In this document: positions 32,817 to 42,860 of the stretch, in pieces
Layout of the letters: every line of letters begins with the position of its first letter
How positions within the stretch are numbered: position 1 is the stretch's first letter
Origin: Septoria linicola
Lineage: Eukaryota; Ascomycota; Dothideomycetes; Mycosphaerellales; Mycosphaerellaceae
DNA length: 64,000 nucleotides
NCBI GenBank assembly: GCA_024114885.1
Contig: CP099420.1
Location: forward strand, 3,286,001 to 3,350,000
Direction: 5' to 3'
Made by a program: the position numbers and the translations under genes
The notes under the pieces: model-generated
Told to the model about the DNA's origin: nothing
Database searches by the model: none
The model's input: only the letters and a program-made list of their open reading frames with translations

Positions 32817-35800
32817 ATGGCGGCCATTCTCCCAATCACCTCTCTCGACCCGGACTCGACACCTCCACCAGACAAGTCAATTCGTGCAGTCGTGTCCCTC
32901 TACTGGCCATATAGCTCTTCGACTGAGCAATGCGCGCTGCTACTGAGCGATCCCGACCCTCGATTGCGGAGCCGACGAGGACAGGTTCGTGTGAGATTTA
33001 CAGCAGCGAGTGCGACAGCTGTGGCACAGGGCAGAGTCGGAGTTGGCGATGAAGTGCTACTGGACCTGCGAGGGGTGCGCTGGGCGAGCGATGGTACGCG
33101 AGTAGCGACTCCGGGCAAAAGTGTAGAAGATGAGCTGGTATACAAGGGCGAGCTGAGCTTGAGGATTGTCAAAAAGGCGGGTGGCAGCAAGACGATCGAT
33201 CAGCACTTGACTGTCAATGTATCCACGCCTCCGCCAGATGAGGACCATGATGCACGTCAGACGCCTGCGAGGAATACACGAGTGACGAATTTGAGGAATA
33301 GTCAAGGCGCGGTGGATCTGGTGCCGATTTATTCCAGCCCAGCCTTTGTCCGGAGGCAGAGATTGTCGGGAGACGGTTTCGTGAAGGAAGCTGTTTATGA
33401 TCCGTTCGCCGACATCGACCAGGAATTGGAGAATGAGCAGCCGAGGAAGAGGCAGCGTATCAGCGATGTCAGTTCATGGAGGTTCGCTGGGAGGTCACCA
33501 AGTCCCGAGAAGCAGAGACCTGCGCAGGGGAGGAACGAGGTGGTTGGGACCCTCCAATCAACAACGTCTAGTAGGCAAGAGGAGGCCCAAGCGACTGTTG
33601 TGCAGATCAGGAAGCAGGCAGCCGACCCGATGGACGGGTTGGCTGTTGATGTTGATCAGGATACCGAGCTGGTTGAGGAGATGCAACTGGCTCAGGACAC
33701 GACCGACACCTCAAGGGAAATCCAATCACTGCCAGTCAAGCTCTCACCTCTACCTCCGCCTATTCCGAATCTCAGTTCACGAGATCGTGACCAGCCTCCT
33801 GCGGACATCACCATGCTGCCACCACCGTTGCCAAGGCTACAAATGCCGGACGACCCCTTCGTTAGCCAGCCAGACGAGACTCGATCTATCTCGCAGCTGG
33901 AGCTGCAACGACCCTCGACGCCAGAACTCAAAGCTGTACCAGCATCGGCATTACCCCTACCCTCACCGTTTCCACAAGAAACGGAGAAATTGCCGCTCAA
34001 ATCTCCAAGATCCACTGCACGCGATGAGCCCGAAACTACGGCTACGAGACCCAGGCCCAGCTCTCAGCACAAAGCCGACCTAGATGACGCTTCAGATGAT
34101 GGCGTGCGGCTGCAGGTAAACCCCACGATTACTGCACTAGCGAAGCAACACAAACAAGCTACGACGGCAAGTGAGAGTGGCTCGACCAGGACCTTGGAGA
34201 AGGCGCTTCGAGATCCGGCAAGTCAACAACCCAACTCCAGCACTGATGGAGGCTCAAACGATGCGGTCCGTGGATATTCATCGCAAGCGACAACCAGATA
34301 TACTTTTAGCAGACCTAGAACAGCTGCCAGTCAGACAGAGGTATATCCTGAACCTCGAGAGTCTGGATCCGATACTGAGGAAGATGAAGTCATGCATAAG
34401 GCGTATTCGCAGCAAATGCAAAGTCGTGCTCGAGACGTATTGGCGAGGGAAGGCATCAAGACTCGTGACTGGGTCCACCGAGGCGAGTCGGCAGAGTTCA
34501 TCCAACAGACGGGCATTGTCCCAGAGAGTTCAGCTGAGACCGATGAAGCAGGCGGCAGTAATGGCGTTAGCGATGATGACGATGGAATGTTAAGCATACA
34601 CGAGCAAGATGTGCAGCATACATTCGTGCAGGAACCTGAGGCGATGAGCGCCACAGAATCTGCGAATCTGACAGTACATACAGAAGAAGTCCCAGCCGAC
34701 CAAGACGAACTTATGATTGATGTACGAAGCCGACTATTGCCGGCGCATAGACAGACTGCTTCTCAGTCACCTGCAGAAGACGACAGGAGGGCAGCCCCAC
34801 TTGCATCACCGAAGAAGGAACCAAGATCACAGCAGCCTACAGCTACGATTCTGGACCGCTCCCGAACCGATGCTGACACGCTGGAAACTCCTCAAGTTGC
34901 CACGATGCCCAAGCCGACGATTTCTCAAAATGTTCAGCGCGTGCCACCAAAGACACCCGCCAAGACACTGCAGAGCCTTTTCGGCTTCAACTATAGTATG
35001 GATGGGGCCAACGATACACCTGCCTCTGTGCAGTCCACTCCGCAGTCAGAAAAGGATAGGATCATGAAGAAGACCTACTGCAGTCTTTTCGGCTTCAGAG
35101 CGTCGCCATCACCTGAGAAGCAAGAAGCTCCTTCGCAGCAAGCTCTCGAGACACCGACACCTTTCGATTCAGTGCAACGGGAAGATGCCGGTGTTGCTGC
35201 CGAGCAAGCTCAATCAAGTACTGTACCTGCAGAGCATAGTCAAGTGGTAATTGCTGCTAATCACAATGAACCTCGAGCGCATGACGACAGTTCTAATAGG
35301 CGCCTATCACGACAGGGTAGCATGAAAGTGGACGAGGCTGGAATGACTACTGACGTGGAAAATCTGACCAGCTCCACTGATGCTCGAACGGCCGTTCGAG
35401 CTTCACTTGAGTCCGTCAACGACCAATCTTTGGGTCAGCGGGAAGACACTACCTCAGAGCAACAAGATCAAGTCACTGCTGCAACTCACGATATTTTCGG
35501 CTCGCTCGAGGTCCAGTTGTCTGAGATGTCTGACGACGAATCAGATGTCCAAGGAGAGTCTGCCCCAACGACTGTACCGCCTGACGCTTTGAGAGAAAAG
35601 ACTACGCAGACCACACAGCCTAGTCTGATGACTGCCGCTACCACACAGCAGAGGAGTGTTCCGCCAGTGGCTCAAAACACTGACGAGGCGCCAGAGGTTG
35701 ATGCATCATCTGCCACTCCTGCACTTCCAGAGCCAGAAGTAGAACTACCTGAGCGAGAACATGCGCCGTTCGATGATGAAGCGTTTGTGGCGTCCATGCT

Positions 35801-38330
35801 GAACGATGCAACATCATTACCAGGTAGTCCCGAATCTGTGCGGGGCGAAACGCCGCGTGGGAATCGCAGGCAGCCCATGGCTACCTCCCCAGCTGCTTCA
35901 GCTTTGACGTCTCCAGCCAAGGCTGTAGCAAACGCTCGATCAGCCCCGGCTAGCACCGCACCCGAGCGCTTTCTAGGCTCACAGAAGGTCCAGATTCCTC
36001 CTCCAAGCACTGCACCGCGCACTTCACAGATCGGAGTGATAGACCTCGGTTCAAGCAACGTATCAAGCGACGATGAGGAGCCGGATCAGCCCATCACTAA
36101 CCTGGCGCTGTCTCAGCTGGCACATTCTGCCATGGACTTCCAACGAGATATCACAGCTGATGATGAAGATCCAGATGGGCGAACATATAGCCCCACCGAG
36201 GTGGCCTCTTCGCCCGCAGCTCCAGAAGCCGCCGACATTGACATGCAGGATGTTGACTCTGAGGACGATGCACCACTAGTAGATGCTTCTGATCAAGGCG
36301 ACTTACAGATCCTTGACGCGGATATCTCCATGTCTGATGCTCAACACGAGGATCTGCCCGCTGATACTGCTGAAGCCGAAACTCCTCGAGGACAACCTTC
36401 CGTGTTGTCAGGGTTGCCGCCTCAGAGTCAGATCTCGGAGGCGCCTTCCACACAGTCTAAGAACATTGCTGATCGTTACCGCTATTTCTCGTTCCAGTCG
36501 AATGAGTCCGAGTCACTATCCTCTGACGACGATGAAGGTGAAATTGTTGACACGTTGGGCTCAGCCGAGCCAGTGTTACAGTCGGATACGCGCGATGCAA
36601 GTCGTACTGTGAGCAAGGAAGAGGGCAATCAGGGGCCAACAGCAAGCATAGCTCGCCAGTCTCAAGTTGACATCACCGACACAGAGGTGTCACCTGGGCA
36701 AGCCATTACTCAGACGACCAAGGCTGTGCTAGAGGTACCGGTAGAAGCTTCGCCTTCGACCAAAGATGCCAAGGATGAAGTAGGTCAGATCGAGATCCAA
36801 CAGTCGTCGCGTACAGAGCTTCCTAGCCCGGAGCACTCTCAGCCACAGCTGCAGGTCCAGGTAGGAGAGACTCAACACCGTGTGGAGTCACAACCTTTTG
36901 AAACTCAAATACCCTCAGCAGAGCCTGCAGTCCCAGCGCTACTCCCTACTCCTGCTGTGACCAATGAAGGGCTAAAGGTTGCGGTGGACGTGGATACACC
37001 CGCGCAAGCGCCAGCATCTGCCACTCCAAAGCGTATGCACAAACGCAACAGCTCTTCGAAGGATAGCGTTGCGCCGGTGCGGAGGTCGCCCCGCAAGGCC
37101 GAGCCACAGAGCCAGCAGGAAGGCGAGAGCCTTGCCAGCAACATCGGTCGAACGAGAAATCAACGCACTGCATCTCCAGAGGTAGCTCAAGTTACCGCTG
37201 TCCGACAGACGCGCAGCCGGCGCACTGCCACGCCTGAAGCTGCGCAGTCTACCACAGCATCGTTCGATAGCAATCTTCTCACACCACAGCCACCAAAACC
37301 TCTGCGCAGATCACCCAGAAAGTCGCAAGCGGCTGGAGAGTCATTTGATGGTATCGTGGAAGAGAGAGATGGAGAGGCCGCCAGCTCTGAGATTCCTGAA
37401 CAGTCGCAAGAGAGGGATTCCCGCGTAAGAGGAGCCCAGCCTCAGCCTCTGCCAGAAGTGAGTCGTGTGTCAACAGAAGAGGTAGATATATCTCCACCAC
37501 CTAAGCGATCTTCCAGCCTACGTTCATCGCAGCCAGACCAGCAGGCAGAGAGAAACACACCTCTTCCCAAGCCAGCTGAGCTATCTTCCAGGAAGTCCTT
37601 CACGTCACGACTGGGCCATGTCCCAGAAGTCATTTCATCCTGGTTCTCGCCGCGTCGCTCTTCACGCCAACAGCAACAAACTGAGCTTGAGACCACCTTT
37701 ATCGACGACACCATCAACGAGAAAGCTGAGATCTTGCAAAGAACCACTTCCAATGGCATCGTTACCTCATCTGCCTACTACACGCCGCTTTCCAACCTCG
37801 ACGAAAAGCTCAACGCCGCAAGCCAACCAGGCGTAGACAACACCATCGACGTCCTCGCCGTCGTGACCGACGACACTAAGACTCCCGAACGCGCCAAAGG
37901 CGGTCCGCGAGATTACTTCACGATCTTGAAGCTCGTCGATCCTTCAACTTCCAAATCCAAGTCGAACCCCACACGCGTCGAAGTCTTCCGTCCATGGCAC
38001 GCCACGCTCCCCGTCGCACGCGCGGGTGATGTCATCTTGCTGCGAAGCTTCGCGGTCAAATCTCGCAAGCGCCAACCATATCTTCTCTCGACTGACGCGA
38101 GCGCGTGGCTAGTGTGGAAGTTTGACGAAGCTGAGTCGGGAGCAGGGAAACAGCGTCCTGGTAGCAGTAGCGTGGTCAGTCCGAGAAGAACCAGGAGAGG
38201 TAGCTTGATTGGCGCGGGAGCAAGGGAGGAAGTGAAGGGGCCGCCTGTCGAGCTGGGAGATGAGGAGAGGCAGCGCGCGAGGGAGTTGAGGGCTTGGTGG
38301 CAAGGTTTGTCCTCGAAGAAGGAGGAATAG
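32817..38330 (+). CDS. Large disordered protein with C-terminal Telo_bind-like OB fold
   Basis: A single uninterrupted frame of 1,837 residues. Residues 1-130 (VVSLYWPYS...RRGQVRVRF...VGVGDEVLLDLRGV) look like a small beta-barrel. About 1,500 residues of Ser/Thr/Glu/Gln-rich disordered sequence follow, with many SP and TP sites and short repeated basic motifs (RRSPRKAE, RRSPRKSQ, RTRNQRTASPE, RQTRSRRTATPE) near 1400-1500. From about 1652 to 1770 a compact domain (YYTPLSNLDEKL, DVLAVVTDDTKTPERAKGGPR, DYFTILKLVDPS, VEVFRPWHATLPVARAGDVI and ASAWLVWKF) resembles the Telo_bind OB fold of POT1/Cdc13-type proteins that bind single-stranded telomeric DNA. I recall this architecture in Pezizomycotina. 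A chromatin or telomere role is inference. It is the longest gene in the window and has no intron. Confidence 0.8.
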   Translation: MAAILPITSLDPDSTPPPDKSIRAVVSLYWPYSSSTEQCALLLSDPDPRLRSRRGQVRVRFTAASATAVAQGRVGVGDEVLLDLRGVRWASDGTRVATPGKSVEDELVYKGELSLRIVKKAGGSKTIDQHLTVNVSTPPPDEDHDARQTPARNTRVTNLRNSQGAVDLVPIYSSPAFVRRQRLSGDGFVKEAVYDPFADIDQELENEQPRKRQRISDVSSWRFAGRSPSPEKQRPAQGRNEVVGTLQSTTSSRQEEAQATVVQIRKQAADPMDGLAVDVDQDTELVEEMQLAQDTTDTSREIQSLPVKLSPLPPPIPNLSSRDRDQPPADITMLPPPLPRLQMPDDPFVSQPDETRSISQLELQRPSTPELKAVPASALPLPSPFPQETEKLPLKSPRSTARDEPETTATRPRPSSQHKADLDDASDDGVRLQVNPTITALAKQHKQATTASESGSTRTLEKALRDPASQQPNSSTDGGSNDAVRGYSSQATTRYTFSRPRTAASQTEVYPEPRESGSDTEEDEVMHKAYSQQMQSRARDVLAREGIKTRDWVHRGESAEFIQQTGIVPESSAETDEAGGSNGVSDDDDGMLSIHEQDVQHTFVQEPEAMSATESANLTVHTEEVPADQDELMIDVRSRLLPAHRQTASQSPAEDDRRAAPLASPKKEPRSQQPTATILDRSRTDADTLETPQVATMPKPTISQNVQRVPPKTPAKTLQSLFGFNYSMDGANDTPASVQSTPQSEKDRIMKKTYCSLFGFRASPSPEKQEAPSQQALETPTPFDSVQREDAGVAAEQAQSSTVPAEHSQVVIAANHNEPRAHDDSSNRRLSRQGSMKVDEAGMTTDVENLTSSTDARTAVRASLESVNDQSLGQREDTTSEQQDQVTAATHDIFGSLEVQLSEMSDDESDVQGESAPTTVPPDALREKTTQTTQPSLMTAATTQQRSVPPVAQNTDEAPEVDASSATPALPEPEVELPEREHAPFDDEAFVASMLNDATSLPGSPESVRGETPRGNRRQPMATSPAASALTSPAKAVANARSAPASTAPERFLGSQKVQIPPPSTAPRTSQIGVIDLGSSNVSSDDEEPDQPITNLALSQLAHSAMDFQRDITADDEDPDGRTYSPTEVASSPAAPEAADIDMQDVDSEDDAPLVDASDQGDLQILDADISMSDAQHEDLPADTAEAETPRGQPSVLSGLPPQSQISEAPSTQSKNIADRYRYFSFQSNESESLSSDDDEGEIVDTLGSAEPVLQSDTRDASRTVSKEEGNQGPTASIARQSQVDITDTEVSPGQAITQTTKAVLEVPVEASPSTKDAKDEVGQIEIQQSSRTELPSPEHSQPQLQVQVGETQHRVESQPFETQIPSAEPAVPALLPTPAVTNEGLKVAVDVDTPAQAPASATPKRMHKRNSSSKDSVAPVRRSPRKAEPQSQQEGESLASNIGRTRNQRTASPEVAQVTAVRQTRSRRTATPEAAQSTTASFDSNLLTPQPPKPLRRSPRKSQAAGESFDGIVEERDGEAASSEIPEQSQERDSRVRGAQPQPLPEVSRVSTEEVDISPPPKRSSSLRSSQPDQQAERNTPLPKPAELSSRKSFTSRLGHVPEVISSWFSPRRSSRQQQQTELETTFIDDTINEKAEILQRTTSNGIVTSSAYYTPLSNLDEKLNAASQPGVDNTIDVLAVVTDDTKTPERAKGGPRDYFTILKLVDPSTSKSKSNPTRVEVFRPWHATLPVARAGDVILLRSFAVKSRKRQPYLLSTDASAWLVWKFDEAESGAGKQRPGSSSVVSPRRTRRGSLIGAGAREEVKGPPVELGDEERQRARELRAWWQGLSSKKEE

Positions 38331-38640
38331 GAGAGGAGTCGTGGTAGTGTTGAGACAGCTGTGTAGAGCTATCTATCTATATAAGTCCGAAGCTTTGCGC
38401 AATTGAACGAAAGTAAAAAAAGCAAGTCGTGTGTCGTTTGATCAAAACTGTGTATGTCTGTTGTAGACCCAGCCGAACGCCCGAAGCATCTCATATACCA
38501 CTCTGATTCGATTCCATCTGATCGTGCCCTATCCATATCCCACCCAGAAGCATATACCTACCAAACGCCAAATCAGTTCATCCCATTCCAAATCTTCCAC
38601 CGAACCCCCTCCCCCGCTCGCAATCGCGCCTCCCGTGATT
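38331..38640. other. Convergent 3' flanks
   Basis: 310 bp between two convergent genes (the Telo_bind gene and the acyl-CoA ligase). No gene seen. Confidence 0.5.
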
Positions 38641-40281
38641 TCAACCACACAACTTCCTCAACTCGACCTTCAATATCTTCCCGGTGATACTCTTCGGCAA
38701 GCTCTCCACAAACCTCACCTCCAACGCCGCAACCTTATAACTCGCCAACTTTTCCCTTAACTTCTCCTTCAGCAATCCTTGCGTAACACCACTATTCGCT
38801 CTGACGACAAACGCGACAGGATGTTCATTAGTATCCGTTCCTGCGCCGACGACACCAGCATCCAGTACACCCGAAACAGTCATGAGAGCATTCTCGAGCT
38901 CAGTGGGAGAGACTTGCCAGCCATTGACTTTGATGAGGTCTTTGCAGCGGTCGATGATGTAGATTTTCCCCGTCGAGGGGTGGACGTAGCCTACATCTCC
39001 CGTTTTGAGCCAGTCGCTGACTTCGCCGTTGTCATCGTCTTCGTAGGAGTCGAGGGTAGCTTGGGGGTTTCCGAGATATTTGGACATGAGCATGGGGCTG
39101 CGGACGAGGAGTTCGCCGGTTGTGAGGCCTTCGAAGGATTTGTAGCCAGCTTGTTCGACGACGCGGAATTCGTAGCCGGGGATGGGGCGGCCGACGGAGT
39201 TGGTGGTATCGGGGTCGGAGTATTTGAAGGTTGTGAACCAGCCGCCTTCGGTCATGCCGTAGACTTGCGTGATGCGAGGGGGCCCGTTGGGGTTGCGGGC
39301 GTAGATGGCGTTGAGGCGGGCGCGGAGTTCTGGGACGAGGGGTGCGCCGCCACAGTAGATGTTGCGGAGGGGTTGGATTTGTGAGTGTGCTTTGGGGTTC
39401 TCGACGAGCTTGAGGATGAGTGCTGGCGGGGCGAATGTTTCGGTGATCTTGTAGTCGCCAACTGCTTTCGGGAAGAGTTCTTCATCGTAACGCTTCAGGT
39501 AGTAGGTTGGCTGGCCGAAGCGTAGACTGTTGATGACCATCTCGCCAGTGCTGAAGGAGTGGAAGATGGGCGTGCAGAAGAGGCGGCGGACTGCGTACGG
39601 CTTTGCGTCGTGATCGTCTGCGGTCGAGAGAGACTCGAGAACATGGGACTTATGTGTACGTGCGGCCATCTTAGGGGCTCCTGTAGTTCCGGAAGTGCTG
39701 GCAAGCGCTGCAATTGAGTTGGCGTCAATCTTGTTTATAGCCTTGGTAAGCTGCGCTGTACTGCGTGAGCGCTGCAATTGACGCAGGTAGACATGTTTTG
39801 TCGATACACTGTCGTGACGATGCCCGCGGTGAACGCCACACGCTGTCTGTTCTGATGATCGCCGGGTATCAAGAATGTCAGTGAAGATGATGATCTGTAT
39901 CTCTTGCCCGCTGGCCGTGACAGCTTCTTTCACCTTTTCAAATTGTTCCTCGCAAGTGATTACATATTTAGTCTCAGAAATGCGGAAGTGGTGTGCTAGG
40001 TCAAATGCCTTGTAGCCAGGGTTCACGCCAGTCCAACGACAGCGAGAAGTCCAGATAGCCATCATCAAGAGCGGGTACGTCACATCATTCGGAATGTTGA
40101 GGCACACTGTAGTGTCTTCATCGAATGCGCCCGTCAGACTTGCAATAAGCCGCAGAGCCTTTTCTTTCGAGACAAACCGAGTTGGCTCTTCGGCGTCAAT
40201 GAGCACAGGCAGAGTCGAGTCATAGTCCCCTGAAAGGGCGAGCTGAACAATGTTCATCTTCTCTGGCTTGATGCCGGGCAT
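38641..40281 (-). CDS. 4-coumarate-CoA ligase-like acyl-CoA synthetase
   Basis: 546 residues from the ATG at 40281 (MPGIKPEKM), the normal length for the ANL superfamily. Family order is intact: the early VLIDAEEPTRFVSKEKALRL segment, GVNPGYKAFDLAHHF, the AMP-binding P-loop STSGTTGAPKMAARTHKS near residue 193, IYCGGAPLVPEL, the adenylate motif QVYGMTEGG, TGELLVRSPMLMSKYLGNP, TGDVGYVHPSTGKIYIIDRCKDLIKVNGWQVSP, and the catalytic Lys region SLPKSITGKILK. It should activate a carboxylic acid with ATP and transfer it to CoA; aromatic or fatty acid choice is not clear. The C-terminus (KLCG) is not a standard peroxisomal signal. The frame is open to 40836, but that extension has no family match and I exclude it. 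Confidence 0.9.
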   Translation of the reverse strand: MPGIKPEKMNIVQLALSGDYDSTLPVLIDAEEPTRFVSKEKALRLIASLTGAFDEDTTVCLNIPNDVTYPLLMMAIWTSRCRWTGVNPGYKAFDLAHHFRISETKYVITCEEQFEKVKEAVTASGQEIQIIIFTDILDTRRSSEQTACGVHRGHRHDSVSTKHVYLRQLQRSRSTAQLTKAINKIDANSIAALASTSGTTGAPKMAARTHKSHVLESLSTADDHDAKPYAVRRLFCTPIFHSFSTGEMVINSLRFGQPTYYLKRYDEELFPKAVGDYKITETFAPPALILKLVENPKAHSQIQPLRNIYCGGAPLVPELRARLNAIYARNPNGPPRITQVYGMTEGGWFTTFKYSDPDTTNSVGRPIPGYEFRVVEQAGYKSFEGLTTGELLVRSPMLMSKYLGNPQATLDSYEDDDNGEVSDWLKTGDVGYVHPSTGKIYIIDRCKDLIKVNGWQVSPTELENALMTVSGVLDAGVVGAGTDTNEHPVAFVVRANSGVTQGLLKEKLREKLASYKVAALEVRFVESLPKSITGKILKVELRKLCG

Positions 40282-42860
40282 TGTCACTGTCTTGGTAGGT
40301 TTGACCTTCAAGCTCTCGGAGTAGTTCTTTGTAACTTTGCTGCTGCAAGAGTGGTTTTTAGAGATGTGACACAGCTCGAGGGCTGATTCGTAATCCCTGT
40401 CGGCTTCACATGCACGAAAGTAGGCAGTGCAGCAGATCCAGACTAGCCCGCAGCTAGACGCGTATACCCAGTCTTGCAAATACTGCAAAGAGTAGGATCC
40501 TGTTGCGTTGCCAAGCTGTATAGTCGTAGGTGAAGATGATGGAGCTTGTTCTTGGTATATCTTGCTCGTGCCGAGATCGCGCATGAGTGAAGCGACTTCC
40601 TGTAGTATACTGCAAATGATCGTGACAATCCGATACTGTTGATGTGGATGACAAGAGTTTGGAGCCGAAGCTGGGTCTCTAGTCTCTCCAAGACTGGCCG
40701 CCATAGTGAAGTCTTTCGTGTCGTGAACAATGAATTGGATCTTATTGTCTTTGTCCAAATGCGGCGAGCGGATGTTCGAGTACTCAGCTTCTCTTTTCGA
40801 TTCACGCTCCGGATCAGGCAATGCTGAATTGAACAAAGACTTGGACCGTAAGCACGTTCAAATGGTCCTAGATTACAGCGCGAGGCTCTCAATGGTACCA
40901 GTTCGTCGTGTGCAGAAGAGTACGCGATGGGTGAACGGGAGCACAATGATAGCGCAGCGGTCAAGAGTCATATATAGTGCAGTGCCAATATGTCTGCTCA
41001 CTGCCATGCTCGATGTGGATCTAACTTCTGGTGCAGTCATTGCTGGATGTTCAGAGGGTGAGGTTAGCGCCGATGTGCCATGCTTGCAGCCACCGCACAC
41101 AACCATGGTGCCGTGAGTGCAGGCTGGACGTTGTGGTGAGATTGACGTGCATCTGGAAGGACTTCCCGTGATGACTGCCGTTTGAGCATGCGATCGCCGG
41201 ACCTGCTACCTCAACCGCATCACAACAACACTTCGTAAGCTGGCTAACACCACAATATCACAACCTGGCGCTACCAATACTTCCTACAGGCTGCTTCGGA
41301 CGATCACAAGATGCGAACCATGGTCATTCCGACCCAGGAGATAGCATCGACGATTGGCTATAACGGACTTGCGACGATCAGGATTCTCCGCAAGCTCTAC
41401 CGAGCAAATGCGAAGAAATCATGTTCTGAAGAACTTTTCGCCATTGTGGACTTCAGCAGGAGTGGGTGTATGACGGAGTCTTTAAGCCTTCACGCTGGTC
41501 CATACCGTTCGCGCTTGCGGTATATCCAGCGTGCGCAGCGTGGGTCACTCAAAAATCTCGTGTACTCCACAAACGTGTTCATCAGACCCAAGCAGTGGGC
41601 TAGCTGATGGATGCGCTGAGAATAGATATCCCTTGCTTGGCTCCAAGAATCAATCAATGAACAAGAAAGTAGCATGAGAAAGGCTGCATCCAAGAACCAG
41701 GACTAGTGGCGAAGCCGACCAGGTCAAGCGATGCCTTGATCTAGGGGAACAGTGTGGAAGGCGTTCAACCAGTCCGGGACCTCGATGACAGATGCGATTC
41801 TGGTACAGCAAGCCGCTCGCTGGTTTGGGACTCACAAACGTCGACTTAAGCTCATCTGCTATGCTGTGTAACAGGAGTTTTGCAGGCATCTTGCGCCACC
41901 TACTCCACTTGGGCGCCGACTACCACTGCTTTGGGAATGACGAGCGTGCGCTGCACACGGAGTTTGGCACTCATGCATGCGATTATCCGCTGCATCAGCG
42001 TTATGGTGGCTGTGGGGAGACGTCCACAGGCCGAAATCGTGTTCGTCATCCCAATCTTCACAGTGCACATCAGCTCAAACTTGCCACCTGGACTTCACCG
42101 AGGGTCATCGAACAGTGTGGCAATGGCCGGCCAACCGAAAATCGTGATAACACATGTTTAGAACAGCTAGCCTATGGTTGGCACTGTTCGGAACCTGATC
42201 GTGTGTCCTGACCACCTTTTCACAGAATGGCGAGCAGCTCCGATGCGTGATGGATACCGTCCTGCTGGAGATGACAGCTCCGCGTCCCTCAACTCGTTTG
42301 CCGCGCCAAAGCGGTCGAGTGGTAGCGATGGAGTGCCGACAGATCCCAAATGAGAGTCTTTTCCTGGTCGATTCTGGCAAATGCGCGAGTCTCTTGTGCA
42401 TATGAGCCATCAGCCATCACGGTGGATGCAAAATGACTTTAGGTTTCTCCGTCTGTGCGCGAGTGCATATCTGCAGGGTTGGGTGTTTGTCTTACGCCAG
42501 CAGGTCTTTCAAACGTCGAACGACTTTGTCCCTCGCACATTAGACTAATTTCGCACTCTTTGAAGGAGCATAGAAGTGGTGCGGTCACCCAAGTCGAGCA
42601 GTCGCTGGCGTGCATTGGAAACTACCACATACACATTCTGGAACATCAGCCAGTCTGCCAAACTGCGCTCTGTTGGTCCGGCCCTAACCATTCGGCTCAA
42701 GGCTCAGGTTCGATACTTGGTCGAGAGTCGTTTGACCAAGTAAATCCTCGAGTGCCGGCCATACGCGAACTCTTATGCCGAATGAGAGATCAGCGACCAG
42801 GAGTTGTGCAGGACGGAGGCTAACGAGTGATCTACCAGCTGGATCGTCGAGAGCAAAACA
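40282..42860. other. Long intergenic region, no supported gene
   Basis: About 2.6 kb, the longest gene-free stretch. Many open frames of 60-140 codons occur on both strands with no domain, signal peptide or convincing splice sites. An in-frame upstream extension of the ligase (to 40836) is probably not coding. It may hold decayed sequence or regulatory DNA; I see neither simple repeats nor AT bias. Confidence 0.4.

Noticed and set aside
34171..34593. Several long alternative-frame ORFs inside the Telo_bind gene
   Set aside because: Shadows of a long, compositionally biased coding region.
40282..40836. In-frame N-terminal extension of the acyl-CoA ligase (185 extra residues)
   Set aside because: It has no similarity to ANL enzymes, no good start, and the shorter model already has the normal family length.
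42700..42725. tRNA-like B box (GGTTCGATAC)
   Set aside because: No A box or cloverleaf can be formed around it.
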